64,000 nucleotides of DNA from the NCBI RefSeq assembly GCF_000019845.1, contig NC_010581.1, forward strand, positions 3,105,501 through 3,169,500, read 5' to 3'. This DNA comes from Beijerinckia indica subsp. indica ATCC 9039 (GTDB taxonomy: Bacteria; Pseudomonadota; Alphaproteobacteria; Rhizobiales; Beijerinckiaceae). The translations under genes were made by a program, and so were the position numbers. Under the pieces are notes generated by a model. The model saw only the letters and a list, made by a program, of their open reading frames with translations. It was not told where the DNA came from and ran no database searches. Below, in pieces: positions 36,078 through 44,544 of this stretch (position 1 is the stretch's first letter; every line of letters starts with the position of its first letter).

Positions 36078-38471
36078 ATGCGTCTTATTAATACGTTTTT
36101 ACAATCAGCTTCTTACCGTTGGGCAACACTCGGAGTCTTCACAAAGGTACCTATCTACATTGGTGGTATCATCGTCATCGGCCTCGCCGGTTCACTGCCG
36201 GTGGTTGCACTTTTCAACAATGAGTGGTTCACCCAGGAAAAAAGCAAGTCGGCCCCTGTGGACTTGGGTTACGGCCCCAACGCACCGGTGGGGACCGCGA
36301 GACCAAATCTCAAGCTCGGCGACGTCCCGGCAATTCCGCAATCTCGAGCTGCTGCCCCCGCAGCCAATGGAGCTAACCAGACAGTCAATGCCGCTGTTCC
36401 AGCAGGCGGAAATCAGGTTGGCTTTTTTGGCCCTGTCTTTTCTTGGCCGATCATACCCCTTCACGTCGCCCTCTTACCCGACGGTCGGGTCTTGAGTTAC
36501 GGCACCGACCAAAACGGCAATCAAGGTGGCCAGTTCGTCTATGACGTTTGGGATCCCACACTTGGAAATGGCACTGCCGCACATACTATCCTGACAAATA
36601 CCACGGCCACTGACCTCTTCTGCAGTACAGCATCCCTGCTTGGGACAAGTGGCAAAATGTTGATCGCTGGCGGCGATCTGACCGTGAACGGCGTGCGAAA
36701 CTACTCGAACAATAATGTCGAAGTCTTTACGCCGGCACAGAATAGTCTGACATCCGCAGGACAGATGATCTATCCGCGTTGGTATCCCACCACGGTCACT
36801 TTGCCCACCAGCGATAAACTGATTCTCGGTGGACTCCTTTCGCCGACCGCCGGGGGAGAGCCAACGCCTGAACTCTTCAGCGTGGCGTCCTCGACCTGGA
36901 CCGCGCTGAATGGAATTACAATAACCACACCCAGCAACACCAATGAATGGTATTATCCGAGAGCCTTCGTCGGTGCTGATAATACGACATATTTTTTATC
37001 GCAAGCCGGCAATATTTTTAGGCTTACGACGGCCGGCGCGGGGACCATGCAGGATACAGGAGCACTGCTCAATGGGGGGACCAATGATTATCCGACAGTG
37101 ATGTCGCTTGATAAGAACGGCAACCCTTTCAGTATATTGGCCGTACGCAATAATAAAGTTGTTCAGGCCGTCGATATTTCCCAAAATCCGCCAGTGGTCA
37201 GCACAGTCGGTTCGCTCAATTACGTGCGCGACATGGGGAACCTGACATTGCTCGCCGATGGAAGCATCCTCGCCTCAGGCGGTTCCGCCACCTTTAATGA
37301 TCTCAACAGCGCCGTCTATCAAACGGAGCTTTATAATAGGCTGACCGGAACCTGGACGCTTGGTGCCACCGCTGCCACCCCTCGTCTTTATCATTCGGCA
37401 ACCCTGCTTTTGCCTGATGGGTCGGTGCTGACGGGAGGCGGTGGAGCTCCCGGTCCGATAAGCGAGCTCAATGCGGAAATTTACTATCCCCCTTATCTCT
37501 ACGCAAAAGACGGTTCCGGGAACCCGGCCACCCGCCCGACTATCGCTGCCGCCCCTGCAACACTCAGTTTGAACCAGACTTTCACGATGCAAGTGGGAGC
37601 GGGTGATACGATCAGCGCAGTCAATCTTATCCGCGTGGGATTTAATACGCATGCATACGATCCAGAGCAGCGATTAATCCCGATCCCGTTCACCCAAAAT
37701 GGTGCCTACGTCACGGGAATGTTGAACGCGGCCCCGTCATTAGCTCCTCCGGGCTATTATATGCTTTTTGTCTTGAACTCAAACGGTGTGCCTGCAATAG
37801 CGCCAATTATTCCAGTCCTGCAGACCAACCTTCCTGACGTCGTTGTCACGTCCCTCTCATACGCCAGCAGTACCTTCACCGCTGTCGTGACGAACCAGGG
37901 CGCGGCTGCAACACCTGCGGGCGTGGTGATCGGTGTCGGATATTCCGTCGATGGGGCATGGGCCACCTGGGGAGCGGTCGATGGACCTCTGGCCGCCGGT
38001 GCTTCGGTCACTGTCGGAACCAATGGCAATCTCTACACTATCCCCAACGGCACCCATACGATCACCGCAAATGTCAATGACATTGGACGCTTTGCTGAAT
38101 CAGACATAACAAATAATAAGGACTCTCAGACGATTACCGTTGGTGGCAATGCCTTGCCCGATGTCGTTGTCACCTCGTTCTCATATGCCAACGGCGCTTT
38201 CACGGCCGTCGTGAAAAACCAAGGCGTCGCTGCAACACCTGCCGGTGTGGTGATCGGTGTCGGATATTCCGTTGATGGGGCATGGGCCACCTGGGGAGCC
38301 GCCGATGGACCGCTGGCCGCTGGCGCCTCAGCCACCATCGGAACCAACGGCAACCTCTACACTATCCCCGCTGGAACACATACGATTACCGCAAACGTCA
38401 ATGACGTTGGACGCTTTGCGGAATCCAATATGGCCAATAATACGACTTCGCAAATGATTGTCGTGCCATGA
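36078..38471 (+). CDS. GlxA/galactose-oxidase-like copper radical oxidase with two CARDB domains
   Basis: The 797-residue protein has an N-terminal signal anchor (about 25-47), a Pro/Ala linker, a seven-bladed kelch-type oxidase domain (about 115-500), a C-terminal DUF1929 domain (about 485-580), and two CARDB repeats (585-688 and 693-797). Copper-radical residues are visible by motif: Cys182 ('LFCSTASLL') and Tyr236 ('RWYPTTV') for the Cys-Tyr cofactor, Tyr438/His439 ('RLYHSATLL'), and His525 ('FNTHAYDPEQR'). Such enzymes oxidise primary alcohols or aldehydes to make H2O2; Streptomyces GlxA acts in glycan deposition. The position ahead of the EPS genes suggests a role in modifying that polymer. 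AAGGGG precedes the ATG. Confidence 0.85.
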   Translation: MRLINTFLQSASYRWATLGVFTKVPIYIGGIIVIGLAGSLPVVALFNNEWFTQEKSKSAPVDLGYGPNAPVGTARPNLKLGDVPAIPQSRAAAPAANGANQTVNAAVPAGGNQVGFFGPVFSWPIIPLHVALLPDGRVLSYGTDQNGNQGGQFVYDVWDPTLGNGTAAHTILTNTTATDLFCSTASLLGTSGKMLIAGGDLTVNGVRNYSNNNVEVFTPAQNSLTSAGQMIYPRWYPTTVTLPTSDKLILGGLLSPTAGGEPTPELFSVASSTWTALNGITITTPSNTNEWYYPRAFVGADNTTYFLSQAGNIFRLTTAGAGTMQDTGALLNGGTNDYPTVMSLDKNGNPFSILAVRNNKVVQAVDISQNPPVVSTVGSLNYVRDMGNLTLLADGSILASGGSATFNDLNSAVYQTELYNRLTGTWTLGATAATPRLYHSATLLLPDGSVLTGGGGAPGPISELNAEIYYPPYLYAKDGSGNPATRPTIAAAPATLSLNQTFTMQVGAGDTISAVNLIRVGFNTHAYDPEQRLIPIPFTQNGAYVTGMLNAAPSLAPPGYYMLFVLNSNGVPAIAPIIPVLQTNLPDVVVTSLSYASSTFTAVVTNQGAAATPAGVVIGVGYSVDGAWATWGAVDGPLAAGASVTVGTNGNLYTIPNGTHTITANVNDIGRFAESDITNNKDSQTITVGGNALPDVVVTSFSYANGAFTAVVKNQGVAATPAGVVIGVGYSVDGAWATWGAADGPLAAGASATIGTNGNLYTIPAGTHTITANVNDVGRFAESNMANNTTSQMIVVP

Positions 38472-38473
38472 AA

Positions 38474-38505
38474 GCGGTGGTCGCAGGCCAGCCTGCGACC
38501 ACCGC
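38474..38505 (+). terminator. 14-bp hairpin after the oxidase gene
   Basis: GCGGTGGTCGCAGG pairs exactly with CCTGCGACCACCGC around a CCAG loop, 2 bases after the stop codon. No T-run follows, so it may be a weak or factor-aided terminator or an mRNA-stabilising 3' end. Confidence 0.6.
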
Positions 38506-38760
38506 CACACCCGTCATTGAATGATACAAGGGATTAAATAAGGCAACCCTTGGCTTCTGTTTAGAGTCTTTGTGTTTTTAGAAAGCTTGATGACTGTTCA
38601 AGAAGAGTTTGCAGATCATTTCTCGCGATTGTCAGTATTATAAAAAACTTACAAGGAATGGATTATCTGGCTCAAGCTTCCTGGCCGCGTATCACCATGC
38701 CTTATAATTAATTTATATCCTCCGAAAAGCAATAATCTCAGAGGATTAGGAGGAATTACT

Positions 38761-39963
38761 ATGCACATTTGCCATATCATCGAAGCAGCCGGAGGTGGAT
38801 CCGGCCAAGTTGTTGTCGATCTGGCCCGCGAAGGGCTCGCAGTAGGCGACGATATAACGGTAATCTATGCAGCGAACCGGGCAACTCCCTCTTTTCTCGG
38901 GGCTTTATCGTCGATGCCGGGGCTAAAGCTGGTCGAGACGTCGATGCGACGTGAAGTTGGTGTTCACGATTTCACAGATGCTTGGCGCCTCTATCGTCGC
39001 CTGCACCAGATGAGGCCGCTTGATGTCATCCACGGGCATAGCTCAAAGGCGGGCGCATTGGCGCGTATATCTGGGTTGTTTTTCCCAAAAGCGCTCAAAG
39101 TTTATACGCCACACGCTTTCGTCACCATGTCCCCGGAAGGGGGGCGCTTCTATGGCTTTATTGAAAAAATACTCAGTCGATGCTGCGATGCAATTATCGC
39201 AGTCTCTGAGTTCGAAAAGGAACATGCGCTAAAGCATATTGGAATTGACAAAGCGAAAGTCGCTGTCGTTTTGAACGGCGTAAAGTCGGACGGCTTTTCC
39301 GGTCGCTTAGTTGCCCGACGAGAGCTCGGCTATCAGGATAATGAGTTTGTGCTTGGCTATGTCGGACGGTTGTGGCCACAAAAGAATCCTTTGCGCCTGA
39401 TCGAGGCTTTCGCTCATGCGCACTTTCTTACTCAACGGCAGGGCCTGGATTTGAGACTCGCCATTGTGGGCGATGGACCATTGCGGGCGGTGATCGAAAA
39501 GACGATTATCGAGCGTGGATTAACAGGTTCTGTGCGATGTTTTGGCGACAAAAATAGCCGTGATATTATCGCGGGATTTGATGGTCTCCTCTGTTCCAGC
39601 GACTACGAGGGGTTTCCGATTGTGTTTTTGGAAGCGTTGGCTTCCGCTGTGCCTATTGTTACAACACCTGTGGGCGGCGCACGAGAAGCCGTTGTAGAAG
39701 GGCAAACAGGTTTTATCGCAGACGGCTTTTCCGCCGCAAGTCTAGCGCTTGCCTTGCTAAAACTAATCGTCCTTGATCCTAAAGAGAGAATGCTCATGAC
39801 GGAGCAAATCCGTGAGCACGCTCAACTGTTCAGAATAGAAGCGATCGCCGCGCAAACACGCATTCTTTACCAGCGTTTTGCCGCAGGCAAGGAGAAACGT
39901 AATAAAAAACAACTGATCCTAGAAAGCGACATAAAAGGGGACCGCTTCGATGTTGCATCCTGA
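38761..39963 (+). CDS. Glycosyltransferase family 4
   Basis: The 400-residue GT-B enzyme has a Gly-rich N-terminal acceptor domain ('IIEAAGGGSGQVVVDLAREG') and the family signature 'LGYVGRLWPQKNPLRLIEAF', 'IVGDGPLRAVIE' and the E-x7-E motif region 'SDYEGFPIVFLEAL', followed by 'TTPVGGAREAV'. It adds a sugar from a nucleotide donor to the growing lipid-linked EPS unit on the cytoplasmic face. A strong TTAGGAGGA lies 8 bases before the ATG. It overlaps the next gene by 14 bases, so this starts a coupled set. Confidence 0.9.
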   Translation: MHICHIIEAAGGGSGQVVVDLAREGLAVGDDITVIYAANRATPSFLGALSSMPGLKLVETSMRREVGVHDFTDAWRLYRRLHQMRPLDVIHGHSSKAGALARISGLFFPKALKVYTPHAFVTMSPEGGRFYGFIEKILSRCCDAIIAVSEFEKEHALKHIGIDKAKVAVVLNGVKSDGFSGRLVARRELGYQDNEFVLGYVGRLWPQKNPLRLIEAFAHAHFLTQRQGLDLRLAIVGDGPLRAVIEKTIIERGLTGSVRCFGDKNSRDIIAGFDGLLCSSDYEGFPIVFLEALASAVPIVTTPVGGAREAVVEGQTGFIADGFSAASLALALLKLIVLDPKERMLMTEQIREHAQLFRIEAIAAQTRILYQRFAAGKEKRNKKQLILESDIKGDRFDVAS

Positions 39964-40996
39964 TCTGAAGCGGATCGACGCACATTGTGTTCCCGAGGAT
40001 AAAGGCGAAGTGCGGCTCTTTGCTGTTGTGCGGAACGAAAGCCTCCGGTTACCCTATTTTTTTGATTATTATCGGCGCCTGGGCGTCAAGCGTTTTTTTG
40101 TTGTCGACAATGATTCCGCAGATGGGACGCTTGATTTCCTTTTGGCTCAGCCAGACTGCTGCGTCTTTTACACGGCACGATCTTTCGCTGTCGCAAACTT
40201 TGGTATGGACTGGATCAACTCTCTTTCAGATAGATATGGCAACGGACACTGGATTATTTTTGCCGACGCCGATGAAATTCTCGTCTACCCGGGTTGCGAA
40301 AAGTCCGATTTGCCAGACCTTTGCGCGTGGCTTGATCGCCGGGGATATCAGGGTATTTTTGCCTTGCTACTTGATATGTACAACCCCGGGCCGTTCCATA
40401 AGGTCAAGTACAAGAGCGGCGAGAATTTTCTCAATGCAGCTAACTACTTTGACCGGGATTATTATTTCGTCCGCCGCCTGGGCTTACCGTTTCTGAAACC
40501 AGCCTTTCCGCCGATCGAACCGATCGGCGGACCTCGTTTACGCCTGTGCTTTCCCCGGCAAAACACACCCAAACTATGGCCACGCCTACGAGTGAAGCTC
40601 ATACGGCGACTATCGCATTTCGCATTTCGCCTTGGCCTGGTGCGGAAAGTTGGCGGTGAAAATTCTGCGCCACAGGCTTTCAAGATGCCCCTGATCAAGT
40701 GGAAGCGCGGCTATGCCTATATCAACAACCACCGTCTCAACCCAGTCCGGCTCGCGCCAGTGACAGGAGCGATGCTCCATTTCAAGTATTTTCAGGATTT
40801 CAGCGCTCGGGTTCATGACGCAATCAAAAGAGAGATACATTTCGACGGTAGCGCTGAATATAAACGCTATAACGAATTGCTATCCAAAAACCCAGATCTC
40901 TCATTTAGTTATGAAGGCAGCACGGAATATAAAAACAGCACTGATCTCGTTCGGTTGCGTCTCATCAATAGCGATTTCGAATGGGAGAACCGATGA
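39950..40996 (+). CDS. Glycosyltransferase family 2-like (GT92-type)
   Basis: The 348-residue protein has 'VVRNESLRLPYFFDYYRRLG', 'FFVVDNDSADGTLDFL' and the metal-binding 'FADADEI', a pattern of the Glyco_tranf_2_4/GT92-like family of retaining or inverting GT-A enzymes. The Trp/Tyr-rich C-terminal half ('KWKRGYAYINNHRL', 'MLHFKYFQDFSARV') fits this family. It overlaps the GT4 gene upstream (14 bp) and the hydrolase downstream (ATGA). It probably builds the repeat unit. Confidence 0.85.
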   Translation: MLHPDLKRIDAHCVPEDKGEVRLFAVVRNESLRLPYFFDYYRRLGVKRFFVVDNDSADGTLDFLLAQPDCCVFYTARSFAVANFGMDWINSLSDRYGNGHWIIFADADEILVYPGCEKSDLPDLCAWLDRRGYQGIFALLLDMYNPGPFHKVKYKSGENFLNAANYFDRDYYFVRRLGLPFLKPAFPPIEPIGGPRLRLCFPRQNTPKLWPRLRVKLIRRLSHFAFRLGLVRKVGGENSAPQAFKMPLIKWKRGYAYINNHRLNPVRLAPVTGAMLHFKYFQDFSARVHDAIKREIHFDGSAEYKRYNELLSKNPDLSFSYEGSTEYKNSTDLVRLRLINSDFEWENR

Positions 40997-42306
40997 AACG
41001 CTCGACCGGTCTTCTATGCTTTACCCTCTTCCTGGCCATTCCTTGCCAAAGCGCTTTCCCTGTTGCAACGGAAACGAACTGGCTTAAAGATCAGTCTATC
41101 GGGAAGAGTTTTGGCGTACAAATCAAGGAATGGAATACGAAGCCCGAGGAGCTCGATGAAATCAAGGCCAGCGGCTTTGGTCTTTTACGGTACGGCATTG
41201 CATGGCGTAATGTCGAAAATGAATCTGGATCCTATATATGGACACAATACGATCGATTCATTGAACAGGTTCGCGCCCGGCATTTACGCTCCATCATCAT
41301 TCTCTATGGTGGCCATCCCGACTATTCCGGCGAAATAGACGCGCCCCATGACGCCACAAATTTGAATCATGTCCAAACTCTCATCAGGGCACCTACGGAT
41401 AAGAGAGCTGTACAGGCCTTTGCCCGCTTTGCCGCCGCTGCCGCGCAGCGCTATAGAGGTGATGACATTATTTGGGAGATCTGGAACGAGCCGGACTTGA
41501 ACTACTTCTGGCCACCCAAGACTGATCCCAATGCCTATGCCAAGCTTGCCGTCGCAACGTGCCAGTCAATTCGCGACGTTGCACCAAATACGAAGATTAT
41601 CGGGCCGGCTGCCGCCGGCATGCCTAGTTTACAGGACTGGCTTGGGCTGGGATTGATAGCAACTGTGTTGCGTTCACCCGCCAGTTCGTGTTTCGACGCT
41701 ATCAGTGTTCATTCCTACCGTATGGAGCCAAACAAGGCACCCAAATCACCTGAGAGCGTGATGAAGGATAATACGTCAGCACTCGCCTTTATTGCAGAGC
41801 ACACACGCAAAGGCCAGCATCCATTGCCGTTGATCTGTTCCGAATGGGGCTTTAGTTCCATTGAAGTGACCCCAGAACAGCAGGCCGATTATGTTATGCG
41901 TATGCATCTTTCAAACCTGCTAAGCGGCGTTCCTGTCACAATCTGGTACGAATGGCGCGATTCCATGCAGGGGGAGACCGATAGTGAAGCGCATTACGGC
42001 TTGATTGATTATGTCGGCAAAGACAAGCCAGCCATAAAGGCAGTGAGAGCCATTCTGCCTCTCATCCACGACGACGTCATTGAGCGCCGTATAGTGGTGA
42101 TGGATCCGCGCGATTATGTCCTTCGTCTGCGCCATCCTGACGGCAAACATGCATTGTTATTCTGGAGCACTCGCCCAGCTTCGGAAGCAAGCTCATTACT
42201 CGCATTGGAGCAGGACAAAAGCATACCGATGGCATCGGCACCTCAACTCATCGAAACAGAAGAAAATGCTCCGCAAGTCACGGTTAAGAACGTAGAGGGG
42301 CCATGA
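40993..42306 (+). CDS. Secreted glycoside hydrolase, GH39/PslG-like
   Basis: The 437-residue exported (beta/alpha)8 hydrolase has a signal peptide at 1-24 ('LLCFTLFLAIPCQSAF'). The clan-A catalytic pair is visible: acid/base Glu166 in 'WEIWNEPDLNYFW' and likely nucleophile Glu284 in 'LICSEWGFSS'. Barrel strand landmarks include 'LLRYGIAWRNVE' and 'SVHSYR'. In Pseudomonas the comparable PslG is an endoglycosidase within the Psl EPS operon. ATG 40993 overlaps the previous stop. Role in trimming or releasing the polymer is inferred. Confidence 0.85.
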   Translation: MKRSTGLLCFTLFLAIPCQSAFPVATETNWLKDQSIGKSFGVQIKEWNTKPEELDEIKASGFGLLRYGIAWRNVENESGSYIWTQYDRFIEQVRARHLRSIIILYGGHPDYSGEIDAPHDATNLNHVQTLIRAPTDKRAVQAFARFAAAAAQRYRGDDIIWEIWNEPDLNYFWPPKTDPNAYAKLAVATCQSIRDVAPNTKIIGPAAAGMPSLQDWLGLGLIATVLRSPASSCFDAISVHSYRMEPNKAPKSPESVMKDNTSALAFIAEHTRKGQHPLPLICSEWGFSSIEVTPEQQADYVMRMHLSNLLSGVPVTIWYEWRDSMQGETDSEAHYGLIDYVGKDKPAIKAVRAILPLIHDDVIERRIVVMDPRDYVLRLRHPDGKHALLFWSTRPASEASSLLALEQDKSIPMASAPQLIETEENAPQVTVKNVEGP

Positions 42307-43766
42307 CAAGAATATTGTTTTTTCTCGGCATGATGACCATACCCTTCAGCGGAATTGTCGGCCTCCGCTTTCTGGGAGAGGTTCAACATGAATTATCAAC
42401 GTATTTTTTCTTAGCCGCTATCGGTAGCAACGTATTTTTCTTCATCGCATCGTCCCGAATTCTTGCGGCGGAAGGGCGAGAAATCCCCTCGATGAAGCTT
42501 CTTACTGTTATCCTATTCTGGACGACGTGCCTCATCGTTATGTCTTTTCTGATGAATGCGGGTCCTATTCTGACGAACGTCTTTAATGGCCGGCATGCCA
42601 TCGAAAAGTTCGTTTCTGCGTTTTTTCTTATATTATATAGTTTTATGCTGGCTTACCTGACTTTCTTCATTGCAGGACGTGCGTGGAAGCAGGTGATTTG
42701 CAAGCCGATTGCAATCAGCGTCTATCTTTGTCTTGCATTTTCAACTTTTGAGCTTCTCTCCCGCCATATGGGTGTGGCAACGGGTGTATATGCTTTTCTC
42801 GACAGAATCGTGCATGGGGGCTTAAATCCCACGGCCTATGCGAATGGATGGGATCCCCGCCTCCGCTCTCTAGCTTTCGAACCACCCGCTTTCGGTCTTT
42901 ATGCCGGGTTCGCATGGCCTTGGCTGATTGCAGGCTGGGTCGGCAGCCAGGGACGGGCTTTTGTTGGTTATGCTATCGCTTTTGCATCTTTGACAGCATT
43001 AACGCTTTTGTCAGGCAACCGCACAGGCCTCATATTGATGATGGGCAGCGCTTTTGTGCTCGCCGTGCTCCGTTACGGTTACTTACCACCCCATTCGCGC
43101 AAGGCTCAAAAAAACATAAGCCTTGTCCTTACATTCTGTTTAACATGCCTGGTGGTAGCGGTCGTTATTTTCTATACGGCCAACCTGCAGCGTTATGAAG
43201 CCGCTGTTATTACGGGATCTTCCGTATCAGATCTTTCCCGCCTCGCCAGCATTGAGGCCGCCTTTAACATGTCTTTCGGCAGCCCGCTTTTTGGTATTGG
43301 ATTCGGCGAATATGCCTTTCATTTAAGTGACTCTCTACCACGCTGGGGATATTTGAGTCCCGAAATTCAAACATATCTGGAAGACCCAAAATCTTGGCCC
43401 GCAGCCTATTCCATATTCGCGCGTCTCGCCGCCGAACTCGGCCTGGTAGGGCTTATCATGTGGATAATCTTATGGATTTTGTTGGCGAGAAGTGTTCTCA
43501 TCGCCAGCCTGAATTATCAAAAGACAACAGGTCTGATTCCTTCCGTAGCTCATCCGCTCATCGCAAGTTGCTTTTGCATATTATTGTCTGGCTTTACCAC
43601 GGACTCACTCAGAAATCCTATGATATGGGTCACGCTCGGCTTGTGTTGTCGCTATCTTGTCGAAGTGCGATCCTATACGACGACTCTACGCCAATACGGT
43701 CATTTTTACGCACACAAAATGCCATTTGGGGTGAATTATTATATCCCCAGCGAACGTCAGATTTAA
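42303..43766 (+). CDS. Wzy-like O-antigen/EPS polymerase
   Basis: The 487-residue polytopic protein (about 11-12 TM) has a large periplasmic loop near residues 270-370 with 'LARLAAELGLVGL' and 'GIGFGEYAFHLSD', as in O-antigen ligase/Wzy (RfaL-like) proteins. It is expected to polymerise flipped repeat units in the periplasm. The ATG overlaps the hydrolase stop (ATGA). No closer assignment is possible by eye because Wzy sequences diverge strongly. Confidence 0.8.
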   Translation: MTRILFFLGMMTIPFSGIVGLRFLGEVQHELSTYFFLAAIGSNVFFFIASSRILAAEGREIPSMKLLTVILFWTTCLIVMSFLMNAGPILTNVFNGRHAIEKFVSAFFLILYSFMLAYLTFFIAGRAWKQVICKPIAISVYLCLAFSTFELLSRHMGVATGVYAFLDRIVHGGLNPTAYANGWDPRLRSLAFEPPAFGLYAGFAWPWLIAGWVGSQGRAFVGYAIAFASLTALTLLSGNRTGLILMMGSAFVLAVLRYGYLPPHSRKAQKNISLVLTFCLTCLVVAVVIFYTANLQRYEAAVITGSSVSDLSRLASIEAAFNMSFGSPLFGIGFGEYAFHLSDSLPRWGYLSPEIQTYLEDPKSWPAAYSIFARLAAELGLVGLIMWIILWILLARSVLIASLNYQKTTGLIPSVAHPLIASCFCILLSGFTTDSLRNPMIWVTLGLCCRYLVEVRSYTTTLRQYGHFYAHKMPFGVNYYIPSERQI

Positions 43767-43895
43767 GCGATTTGGCTGTTACCGCCAGCTGGAATGACAA
43801 ACACCGGCTCCTATATCAACACTCACGGCACCGGATTTAATTGTAGACATCCAATGGAAGAGCTGGATTGCTTCCAGCCAGAGGGGAGAACTCTC

Positions 43896-44480
43896 ATGAC
43901 GTTGGCTGATGTATGTTTTAGAGCTTCGCTTTATACGGTCTGTGGTTTCATCGCATGTTCAAATGCCTGCGCCGCATGCAAGCCGGAAGCTCTGCAGCTA
44001 ACCCCCGCAATGATTGACGAATTCCTGCGGAAACCGGAAATTCTCCTTCAACGTTACGCGAGCAGCAAACGTGGAACGCAGGACCTGAGCGTCTCAATAA
44101 GCCAATATGCCGCCGAGGTTCCCACTGGGGCTCAAGCTATAAAATCAATCTTACCGGGCGCAACCCTTCAGCAGCGAGAGGCCATCGGCAAAGGTCTCTA
44201 TAGGGCAGTCGCTTTCTGCGAGGCCGTCGATCCGGCCATCGCGATTCGAATTAAGAACGTCGTCAAATCGATAGGAGACAACGTTGTCACGCATGCCTAT
44301 CTGTTTGCGGAAAGTTTGTCCGATCCGCCCATCGATAACTCCCCTCCTCAATCATTGACCAAGCGTACATCGGCCCAACCTCCCGTGCGAGAACGAGGAT
44401 TGATTGGAGAGCCATCTCTCACAGATCCTGGAAGCCTCAAACTTGCCGACCCATTCAGACCCATAGATGCTTGGAAGTGA
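43896..44480 (+). CDS. Exported hypothetical protein in EPS locus
   Basis: The 194-residue protein starts at ATG 43896 with GGGGAG upstream; the same frame is open further upstream without support. It has a signal peptide ('YTVCGFIACSNACAACK', cleavage near 'ACAACKPEA'). The mature part is helical, with 'YAAEVPTGAQAIKSILPGAT', and the C-terminus is Pro-rich. Similar small periplasmic proteins accompany Wzx/Wzy loci but no family was recognised. It overlaps the start of the upstream extension of the Wzc gene. Confidence 0.65.
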   Translation: MTLADVCFRASLYTVCGFIACSNACAACKPEALQLTPAMIDEFLRKPEILLQRYASSKRGTQDLSVSISQYAAEVPTGAQAIKSILPGATLQQREAIGKGLYRAVAFCEAVDPAIAIRIKNVVKSIGDNVVTHAYLFAESLSDPPIDNSPPQSLTKRTSAQPPVRERGLIGEPSLTDPGSLKLADPFRPIDAWK

Positions 44481-44544
44481 CAAACGTATCCTCGATCATT
44501 CTTTAAATGTATTTTTTCATTCTCTAGTGACAGGTAACGCGACA

